Source: an uncultured Hyphomicrobiales bacterium | GTDB lineage: Bacteria; Pseudomonadota; Alphaproteobacteria; Rhizobiales; CAJQND01 | Assembly (NCBI GenBank): GCA_905479595.1 | Contig: CAJQND010000324.1 | Location: 1-26,419, forward strand | Direction of reading: 5' to 3' | Length of the DNA: 26,419 nucleotides | Part shown: piece by piece, positions 16,280 to 23,354 of the stretch | How the letters are laid out: every line of letters starts with the position of its first letter | How positions within the stretch are numbered: position 1 is the first letter of the stretch | Program-made: the position numbers and the translations under genes | Notes under the pieces: generated by a model | Seen by the model: the letters and a program-made list of their open reading frames with translations, nothing else | The model's database searches: none | Told to the model about the DNA's origin: nothing

Positions 16280-16978
16280 CTAATCGCGGTAGCGTTGCCA
16301 CAATGCGTTATCACCAAGACCTGAGACAAACATTTCATGGGCCTTTTGCTCTTCTTCGCTTAACCGGCTGGGTAACGGAACAGGCCGCGGTTGGCGGCGG
16401 GTTGCAACGGGTCTTTGGCCGCCGCTCATTGTAGTACTTGCACCCTGTTCAATGGCCAGGTCGTGCTGGCGCCCGCCAATAAGCTCGATGTAGACATCTG
16501 CGAGAAGTTCAGAATCGAGTAACGCGCCGTGTTTTGTGCGTCCGGAATTATCCACACCATATCGGCGGCACAGTGCATCGAGTGAATTCGGTCCCATCGG
16601 ATGTTTTTTGCGAGCGATTTCCAGCGTATCAAGTGCTTGCTCTTCCGGGATTGGCGGATGTTTCACATAGCTGAGTTCGGCGTTGATAAAGCTCATGTCA
16701 AACTTGGCATTGTGAATCACCAAAATGCCATCGCCAACAAACTCTATAAATTCTTCGGCAATTTTGGCAAAGACCGGGTGCTTACGCAAAAATTCTTCTG
16801 ACAATCCATGAACATTAAAGGCCTCAGGCGGCATGTCGCGTTCAGGGTTGATATATTGGTGATAGGTTTTACCGGTGGGTATATGATTAAAGAGCTCAAC
16901 CCCGCCAATTTCAACGATCCGGTGACCGTCTTTGGGGCTAAGTCCGGTGGTTTCAGTATCTAGAACAATTTCGCGCAT
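16280..16978 (-). CDS. dnaQ: DNA polymerase III epsilon subunit (3'-5' exonuclease)
   Basis: Proofreading exonuclease of the replicative polymerase. The 232-aa protein carries the DEDDh active site: D7 and E9 (LDTETTG), D94 (HNAKFD), H150 and D155 (HGALLDSELL). The C-terminal part (after about 185) is polar with a QxxxxL-type region, which in DnaQ binds the polymerase alpha subunit and the clamp. Length is normal. It is the last gene of the ppsR-maf-aroE-coaE-dnaQ run, 33 nt after coaE. Confidence 0.97.
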   Translation of the reverse strand: MREIVLDTETTGLSPKDGHRIVEIGGVELFNHIPTGKTYHQYINPERDMPPEAFNVHGLSEEFLRKHPVFAKIAEEFIEFVGDGILVIHNAKFDMSFINAELSYVKHPPIPEEQALDTLEIARKKHPMGPNSLDALCRRYGVDNSGRTKHGALLDSELLADVYIELIGGRQHDLAIEQGASTTMSGGQRPVATRRQPRPVPLPSRLSEEEQKAHEMFVSGLGDNALWQRYRD

Positions 16979-17011
16979 TTTGTTTCGCCGGTTTAATCAG
17001 TCTGGATCAGA

Positions 17012-17599
17012 CTATTTGGCCAAGTCTTGCACGATTTGGCGCACCTGGCTAAAGGCATGTTCGAGCCCCTGGCTAGAATCCACAACATAATCAGCCTTTT
17101 TGCGCTTTTCCGCATCATCTACCTGGCGGGCCAAAATGTTCTCAAACTTTTCCAGCGTCATTCCGGGCCGCTGCAATGCGCGTTCGCGCTGTATTTCCGG
17201 GGGTGCGGAGACCACAATCACAACATCCATGCGCCCGTCATATCCAGTTTCAAAAAGCAAAGGAATGTCGAGAACAGTAAGCCCGTGACCATCGCCTCTA
17301 GCAGTTTTGATAAATTCTTCGCGCGCATTCCGCACCAGCGGATGCACAACAGCTTCCAGTCCTGCCATTGCATCGCTGTCATTCAGTACGAATTTTAAAA
17401 GACGCTGGCGATCCACCGCACCATCGACAATAGCGCCGGGAAAAAGCGTCTCTACTGATGCAACAGCTGCGCCGTCTTTGGCGTAGAGTTCATGCACTAC
17501 GGCATCAGCATCAAACACCGGGACACCAAGTTCGCGGAACATGCGAGCGGTTTCACTTTTACCCATGGCAATGGAACCTGTGAGACCGGCGATCTTCAT
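17012..17599 (-). CDS. coaE: Dephospho-CoA kinase
   Basis: Last step of coenzyme A synthesis: phosphorylates the 3'-OH of dephospho-CoA. The 195-aa protein has the P-loop GSIAMGKS (residues 8-15, with an Ala in place of the more usual Gly) and FDADAVVHELY (29-39), which matches the substrate-binding region of the family. Length is normal. The gene starts 3 nt after the aroE stop and is part of the origin-flanking operon. Confidence 0.97.
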   Translation of the reverse strand: MKIAGLTGSIAMGKSETARMFRELGVPVFDADAVVHELYAKDGAAVASVETLFPGAIVDGAVDRQRLLKFVLNDSDAMAGLEAVVHPLVRNAREEFIKTARGDGHGLTVLDIPLLFETGYDGRMDVVIVVSAPPEIQRERALQRPGMTLEKFENILARQVDDAEKRKKADYVVDSSQGLEHAFSQVRQIVQDLAK

Positions 17600-17602
17600 A
17601 GG

Positions 17603-18436
17603 CTATCCTTCGACAAGACTGGCAACGACCAGGTCACGCAGTTCTTCGGTAACTTCCGGGCGGTGGCCAAACCAAAGCTCAAACCCGGGAACCGCCTGAT
17701 GAAGGAGCATCCCAAGTCCATCGACACTCACGAGACCAAGAGAGTGTGCCTGGCGTAAAAGTTCCGTTTCGAGCGGATTGTATACAATGTCATACACCAC
17801 AGATCCTTTGGACATCTGGGCCAACGAAATATCTAACGGTGGATTACCCTTCATGCCCAGCGAGGTTGTATTGACCAATAGCGTTGCGTCTTTCAGAATT
17901 TCTGCGCGTTGATCCCATGCATGTGCACTAACCCGTTCACCAAAGGCATTTTCCAGTTCTTCCGCCCGCCTGAGCGTCCTGTTGGCAATTCTAATTTCAC
18001 TGACGCCGTCATCTAAAAGTGCACCAATGATTGCCCGGGTAGCACCACCCGCCCCGAGCAATACAACCGGACCAGAAGCGGACCTCCATTCCGGAGCGGT
18101 GGCTTTCAGGTGGGCGAGAAACCCGTAGCCATCCGTATTGGTGCCGATGGTTTTACCATCACGTATGTAGATCGTATTTACAGCCCCAAGCCGGCGCGCC
18201 TGTTCATCTGTTTCGTCAACGCAACGAAAGGCGGTTTCCTTGTAAGGAATAGTAACATTTGCACCTGAAACGGGAAGATTTGCAAAGAAATGGCGCGCGT
18301 CATCCGGCGGAATGGGCAGCAGGCCATAAGATCCAGCAATGCCGTATTTTTCTAACCAAAACCCATGGATCATCGGAGAGCGAGAATGCAAAACTGGCCA
18401 TCCGGCAACCCCGATACGGGGCACCTCATCAGACAT
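17603..18436 (-). CDS. aroE: Shikimate dehydrogenase (NADP+)
   Basis: Reduces 3-dehydroshikimate to shikimate in aromatic amino acid synthesis. The 277-aa protein has the substrate-binding SRSPMIHGFW (18-27), catalytic K66 (IPYKE) and D102 (NTDGYGF), and the NADP-binding GAGGATR (128-134) with NRTLRR downstream. I start at the second ATG (complement 18434-18436), which has GAGG 9 nt upstream; the first ATG at 18445 has that GAGG directly against it. It overlaps the maf end by 8 nt, consistent with coupling. Confidence 0.97.
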   Translation of the reverse strand: MSDEVPRIGVAGWPVLHSRSPMIHGFWLEKYGIAGSYGLLPIPPDDARHFFANLPVSGANVTIPYKETAFRCVDETDEQARRLGAVNTIYIRDGKTIGTNTDGYGFLAHLKATAPEWRSASGPVVLLGAGGATRAIIGALLDDGVSEIRIANRTLRRAEELENAFGERVSAHAWDQRAEILKDATLLVNTTSLGMKGNPPLDISLAQMSKGSVVYDIVYNPLETELLRQAHSLGLVSVDGLGMLLHQAVPGFELWFGHRPEVTEELRDLVVASLVEG

Positions 18437-19040
18437 ACAAAGCATCCTCGCCCCGAAGAAACTCTAACAAAGCCAGCATGGGCAAACCAAGAATCGTAAA
18501 GTAATCTCCTTCGATTTTGCTGAACAATTGAACGCCTGACCCTTCAAGTTTATACCCGCCAACACTTGAGGTGATATCTTCCCCCATTTCTGCCAGATAA
18601 TATCCCAGGAACGTATTGGAAAAATCCCTCATGGTTAGCTCTGCGCTCGCAGAATATGAGCAGATTGTTCCCCCGTGGCGGGCAACTGCCACAGCGGTTA
18701 CGAGTTTATGGGTTTTGCTGCGCAAGGTTACTAATTGATCACGGGCTTCGTCCTTGGACCGCGGCTTATCGAAGATTTCGCCATCCAAAACAAGGATTTG
18801 ATCAGCGCCGATCACCAAATCTCCAGCGCGATTTTCAGAAACAGAAATTGCCTTGGACTGCGCCAATATTTCCGCGAAATCTGCTGAAGGCATGTCGCTT
18901 TCTTCTTTGAAGATTGCCGCCTTAACCACATCCTCATCAATAGTTGCAGGGCTGATTTCAACATTGAGCCCTGCATCCTTGAGCATTTGTGCCCGGATTT
19001 TACTTGCAGATGCCAATACAACTTTTTCGCGGACCATCAT
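18429..19040 (-). CDS. maf: Maf family nucleotide pyrophosphatase
   Basis: Maf proteins hydrolyse canonical or modified nucleoside triphosphates, acting in nucleotide-pool cleaning or division arrest. The 203-aa protein has the N-terminal phosphate-binding VVLASASKIRAQML (7-20), the catalytic Asp D80 in GADQILVLDG, and SSVGGYKLEGSGVQLF in the C-terminal half. The GADQ motif is closer to the YceF (7-methyl-GTP) type than to YhdE (dTTP/UTP), but this is a guess. The gene overlaps ppsR by 4 nt and aroE by 8 nt. A second ATG directly follows the first, so either may be used. Confidence 0.95.
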   Translation of the reverse strand: MMVREKVVLASASKIRAQMLKDAGLNVEISPATIDEDVVKAAIFKEESDMPSADFAEILAQSKAISVSENRAGDLVIGADQILVLDGEIFDKPRSKDEARDQLVTLRSKTHKLVTAVAVARHGGTICSYSASAELTMRDFSNTFLGYYLAEMGEDITSSVGGYKLEGSGVQLFSKIEGDYFTILGLPMLALLEFLRGEDALYV

Positions 19041-19882
19041 GATATAACAACATCCTTTTTTTGATGTTCTTGAAAGAGATTTAAGATCGCTGCTGCCGTT
19101 TCTTCGATTGACCTGCGGGTGACATCGATCATTGGCCAGTCATGGCGGGCAAACAATTTACGCGCAAAAATCAGCTCTTCTGCGATTATGTCCCGATCAG
19201 CATAACTGGTTTGGCGGTCTTCTTTGAGAGATAATAATCTGTTTCGCCTGATTTGCGAAATCCGCTCTGGGCTGGCAACCAAACCCACAACCAGTGGTCC
19301 TTTTAGTTTTTCCAGTGCATCCGGCAATGGAATTTCAGGCACCAATGGAACGTTCGCCGTCTTTACCCCGCGATTTGCCAGATAAATACTGGTTGGGGTT
19401 TTAGACGTTCTGGAAATCCCAACAATGACAATATCAGCATTATCAAGATCTTCTGTATGCTGACCATCATCATGCATCATGGTAAAATTCAATGCTTCGA
19501 TCCGGCCAAAATACTCTGCATTCATTGCATGTTGAGCACCGATTTGCGGGCTGGATTCTGCATTTAGATAAACCGCAAGACTAGAGATTACCGGATCCAG
19601 TATTGAAATTGCCGGCACATCGAGGCGCTGACACTCTGTTTCCAATTCTTTACGCAGTTTTGTATCAACCATAGTGAACAACACTATACCTGGGTTATCT
19701 TCAATGTTTCGCATTACCCGTTTGAGCTGGCGGGCTGACCTTACCAACGCATAGATATGTTCAATTGGCTGAAAGCTGGAGTAATGGGCTGTCGCAGCGC
19801 GCGCGACAGTATTCAGTGTTTCTCCAGTCGCATCTGAAACCATATGGATATGGTAGAAACTTTTGCGGGTATCTTCGACCAT
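19037..19882 (-). CDS. ppsR: Pyruvate, water dikinase regulatory protein (PSRP, DUF299)
   Basis: Bifunctional kinase/phosphorylase family that switches phosphoenolpyruvate synthase or pyruvate phosphate dikinase off and on by threonine phosphorylation with ADP. The 281-aa protein has FYHIHMVSDATGETL at the N-terminus and the P-loop-like GISRTSKTPTS at about 155-165. The start is an ATG at complement 19880-19882 with AGGA about 12 nt upstream; a GTG two codons earlier (19886-19888) has AGGA at 6 nt and is equally plausible. The Caulobacter/Rickettsia homologue (RP001) flanks the origin on this side, which is strong support for the neighbouring oriC call. Confidence 0.95.
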   Translation of the reverse strand: MVEDTRKSFYHIHMVSDATGETLNTVARAATAHYSSFQPIEHIYALVRSARQLKRVMRNIEDNPGIVLFTMVDTKLRKELETECQRLDVPAISILDPVISSLAVYLNAESSPQIGAQHAMNAEYFGRIEALNFTMMHDDGQHTEDLDNADIVIVGISRTSKTPTSIYLANRGVKTANVPLVPEIPLPDALEKLKGPLVVGLVASPERISQIRRNRLLSLKEDRQTSYADRDIIAEELIFARKLFARHDWPMIDVTRRSIEETAAAILNLFQEHQKKDVVIS

Positions 19883-19907
19883 AACCACCTAACTTCCTGT
19901 TCATGTC

Positions 19908-19916
19908 TGTGAATAA
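19908..19916 (-). promoter_or_regulatory. DnaA box, perfect consensus (TTATTCACA)
   Basis: Reads TTATTCACA on the minus strand, a 9/9 match to TTATNCACA, 26 bp from the ppsR start. It is the best DnaA site in the region. Confidence 0.8.
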
Positions 19917-20001
19917 AAATGTGCAAATCTTCAGTCAGGTAAAAACCATTCCCACTGACCAGAAACTTATCCCAAGGTTTGCAGCCTGTGCAAATTCATA
20001 T

Positions 20002-20038
20002 CAGCACAAAAGGATAAGTCTGACTTAACAGCACAAAA
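20002..20038 (+). repeat. Two 10-bp direct repeats flanking a palindrome in oriC
   Basis: CAGCACAAAA occurs at 20002-20011 and 20029-20038 (27-bp start-to-start). Between them is the perfect palindrome AAGTC-T-GACTT (20016-20026), and ATAA-N7-TTAA (20014-20028), a 7/8 match to the CtrA consensus, overlaps it. It may bind an unidentified origin factor or CtrA. Confidence 0.5.
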
Positions 20039-20049
20039 TTTGGACGACC

Positions 20050-20058
20050 TGTGTAGAA
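20050..20058 (-). promoter_or_regulatory. Probable DnaA box (8/9, TTCTACACA)
   Basis: Minus-strand TTCTACACA differs from TTATNCACA at one position. It lies between the direct-repeat unit and the main DnaA cluster. Confidence 0.45.
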
Positions 20059-20151
20059 GAGATTTTTGTTGCTGAGCAGGTAAGGCTAACACCTTGTTTT
20101 TCAGTTGAGTTTTATCCGCTGTTATCCTAGCGGCAATATGTCCAAAGCAAT

Positions 20152-20211
20152 TGTGGAAATTTCATAGATTGTTGGTTAAATGTGGAAAATCAGTAATCCA
20201 CATCATTCACA
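20152..20211. promoter_or_regulatory. DnaA box cluster of oriC
   Basis: Four DnaA-like sites lie in 60 bp: ATTTCCACA (minus, 20152-20160, 7/9), TTTTCCACA (minus, 20181-20189, 8/9), TAATCCACA (plus, 20194-20202, 8/9) and TCATTCACA (plus, 20203-20211, 8/9). The middle two form a dyad, TGTGGA-N10-TCCACA, and the last two abut with no gap. They sit directly beside the AT-rich stretch, as expected for sites that load DnaA next to the unwinding element. Confidence 0.7.
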
Positions 20212-20229
20212 GTGTAACAACAAATCCAA

Positions 20230-20255
20230 TTAAGAATCTATTAATAGTTTATTAA
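20230..20255 (+). promoter_or_regulatory. Tandem CtrA-type box, TTAA-N7-TTAA-N7-TTAA, with GANTC
   Basis: Three TTAA half-sites at 20230-20233, 20241-20244 and 20252-20255 have exact 7-bp spacers, giving two overlapping full CtrA consensus sites. A GAATC (20234-20238), a CcrM methylation site of GANTC type, lies in the first spacer and is the only GANTC in the gap. The array is 45-70 bp upstream of hemE and beside the DnaA cluster, so it could repress initiation, hemE transcription or both. Confidence 0.7.
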
Positions 20256-20299
20256 TGGTTGGTAATGGACGCAGCATCCAGCACAGGCGATAATCACTT

Positions 20300-21364
20300 A
20301 TGGCAATGACTACCAAAAAACCCCTCCTTGATGTTTTAACACACAAGACACCGGAACGCAGAGCCGTTTGGATGATGCGTCAGGCTGGACGTTATTTGCC
20401 TGAGTATAAACAAACCCGGGCGAAGGCAGGTTCATTTTTAGAGCTTTGCTATCAACCGAAACTTGCCGAAGAAGTTACGTTACAGCCTTTGCGTAGATTT
20501 GATTTCGATGCAGCGATCCTTTTTGCAGATATTTTGCTTATTCCCGATGCGCTTGGCCAAAAAGTTAGTTTCAAGGAAGGAGAAGGACCGGTTCTGGAAC
20601 CCGTGCGTGATGGCAAAACATTAAGTGCACTCTCTGGCGATAACGTTACCGATTATCTTTCACCTATTTTTGAGACGGTCTCTCGATTATCGCAGAGCTT
20701 GCCATCCCATGTGGCTTTGATTGGGTTTTGTGGCGCGCCGTGGACAGTAGCGACATACATGATTGAAGGTGGAACAAGCCGAGATAGGCACACGGCTAGA
20801 GTGGCGGCATGGGCTGCTGCTGGCTCAGACGAACACTGGTTTAACCGGTTGATGGACCTGCTTGTTGAAAGTTCAATATCTTACCTCAAAGCACAAATTG
20901 CTGCAGGCGCTGAAGTTCTGCAGATATTTGAAACCTGGGCAAGTGACTTACCTCCGGTTCTTTTTGAACGGTTTTGCACTATGCCTGTCGCAAAAATCAT
21001 CGCTGGTGTGCGAGAGACCTATCCGGGCATTCCAATTATTGGATTTCCTCGCGGAGCAGGCGCATTGATTGCTGATTTTTCCGCGCAGACCGGGATTTCT
21101 GGAGTGGGCGTTGATTCAGGAATGAGTTTGCGGGAAGCGCGGCGCCTGACAGGTGATAAAATGGTGCTTCAAGGAAATCTTGATCCACTTTGTCTTCTTA
21201 CTGGCGGAAAGATATTGGAATCAGAGGTTCGGGCAATTTCTGCAGAATGCGACCCTTCCAGGCATATTTTCAATTTGGGCCACGGAATTGTGCCTGCCAC
21301 ACCAATTGAACATGTGGAGAAAATGCTTTCCGTCTTGAGAAATGCAGATGCAGAAAGAGCCTGA
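20300..21364 (+). CDS. hemE: Uroporphyrinogen decarboxylase
   Basis: Cytosolic haem-synthesis enzyme that removes four carboxyl groups from uroporphyrinogen III to give coproporphyrinogen III. The 354-aa protein has the signature RQAGRYLPEY (27-36), catalytic D77 in FADILLIPDALG, and the second signature GFCGAPWTVATYMIEGG (about 147-163). Length is slightly above the usual 340-350 because of a short N-terminal lead; a second ATG two codons on is possible. It is the first gene on the right flank of oriC and is followed by hemJ after 3 nt. Its promoter region overlaps the CtrA-type boxes. Confidence 0.98.
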   Translation: MAMTTKKPLLDVLTHKTPERRAVWMMRQAGRYLPEYKQTRAKAGSFLELCYQPKLAEEVTLQPLRRFDFDAAILFADILLIPDALGQKVSFKEGEGPVLEPVRDGKTLSALSGDNVTDYLSPIFETVSRLSQSLPSHVALIGFCGAPWTVATYMIEGGTSRDRHTARVAAWAAAGSDEHWFNRLMDLLVESSISYLKAQIAAGAEVLQIFETWASDLPPVLFERFCTMPVAKIIAGVRETYPGIPIIGFPRGAGALIADFSAQTGISGVGVDSGMSLREARRLTGDKMVLQGNLDPLCLLTGGKILESEVRAISAECDPSRHIFNLGHGIVPATPIEHVEKMLSVLRNADAERA

Positions 21365-21367
21365 CTG

Positions 21368-21814
21368 ATGGCGTTTCTTGCCGAGTATTATCTATGGATC
21401 AAGGCGCTCCATATTATTTCAGTTATCTCATGGATGGCTGGCTTGCTCTATCTGCCGCGTTTGTTTGTTTATCATTGTGATGCAGAGGCAGGTTCAGCAC
21501 AGTCGGAAACATTCAAGGTTATGGAACGGCGGTTGATGAAGGCGATTATGACGCCGGCGATGCTGGCGAGTTGGTTGTTTGGATTGCTGTTATTATTTTC
21601 TGGTGCTGTAGATTTTTCAACCGACCACTGGGTGCATGTAAAACTTGCGTTGGTGATTGGCCTATCAGGTTTTCATATGTACCTTGCGGGCTTTGTTAAA
21701 AAATTTGCGGATGATAAAAACAATAAACCAGCGAAATTTTTCAGAATTATCAATGAAGTACCAACACTGATTATGATTGGTGTGGTGATTCTTGCTGTTG
21801 TGAAGCCTTTTTGA
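21368..21814 (+). CDS. hemJ: Protoporphyrinogen IX oxidase HemJ
   Basis: Membrane enzyme of the UPF0093/HemJ family that oxidises protoporphyrinogen IX, the penultimate step of haem synthesis, in bacteria lacking HemG and HemY. The 148-aa protein has four hydrophobic segments (about 6-30, 58-78, 92-110, 131-146), the conserved H15 in WIKALHIISVISWMAGLLYLPR and K92 in HVKLALV. It starts 3 nt after hemE, so the two haem genes form an operon. The hemE-hemJ-rho order is found in many alphaproteobacteria, supporting the call. Confidence 0.95.
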   Translation: MAFLAEYYLWIKALHIISVISWMAGLLYLPRLFVYHCDAEAGSAQSETFKVMERRLMKAIMTPAMLASWLFGLLLLFSGAVDFSTDHWVHVKLALVIGLSGFHMYLAGFVKKFADDKNNKPAKFFRIINEVPTLIMIGVVILAVVKPF

Positions 21815-21980
21815 CAGCAACTGGTGTCAGCGCATAAATGACCCGCATCTTGTCTTTGCAATTTGGTGGGAAAGGTGTATAGATACGATGTCTTTATGAC
21901 TGGTATTCTTCTTGGAATGCTGTTGAGCTGTTAGAAAAGCCGACAAACCAGTTACTTTCTGATCAAACACACTTGGGCTG

Positions 21981-22058
21981 CACAATTCCGCAATTTCGCG
22001 ATTCTGCATTTCCGATATTCTCCACCGATCACTCAATTCCCTCCATGGATTCTCCGAT
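21981..22058 (+). promoter_or_regulatory. rho: C-rich, G-poor rho leader, likely rut site
   Basis: In the 78 nt before the rho ATG I count 27 C and 9 G, with many TC and CC dinucleotides and no evident strong stem. Rho binds C-rich, G-poor, unstructured RNA, and rho is autoregulated by premature termination in its own leader in E. coli. The segment repeats TCCGATAT (22011-22018 and 22053-22060) and ATTCTCC (22017-22023 and 22049-22055). The rest of the 244-bp hemJ-rho gap holds a small TGACA/TGTCA dyad (21812-21829) and no gene I can support. Confidence 0.5.
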
Positions 22059-23342
<1,284 letters not shown>

Positions 23343-23354
23343 TTTGGTTTTCGA

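Larger units (their letters stand above)
19883..20299. other. Chromosomal replication origin (oriC)
   Basis: The only gap above 400 bp in the window lies between divergent ppsR and hemE, where the origin sits in Caulobacter, Rickettsia and several rhizobia. It contains a perfect DnaA box (19908-19916), 8/9 boxes at 20050-20058, 20181-20189, 20194-20202 and 20203-20211, a 7/9 box at 20152-20160, a tandem CtrA-type TTAA array in an AT-rich stretch (20211-20260), and short direct repeats (20002-20038). TTATCC cores occur 10 bp apart at 20112 and 20122, within a small CCGCT/AGCGG dyad (20116-20133). Flanking ppsR-maf-aroE-coaE-dnaQ and hemE-hemJ-rho read away from it, co-oriented with the forks. 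The ppsR and hemE promoters should also lie here. Confidence 0.88.

Noticed and set aside
19883..20299. Small RNA or protein gene in the origin gap
   Set aside because: No frame of useful length or conserved RNA fold is visible; the density of DnaA and TTAA motifs explains the sequence better.
21838..21882. Leader peptide before rho
   Set aside because: A 14-codon frame starts at 21838, but it has no clear ribosome site or regulatory logic and short frames like this are common by chance.
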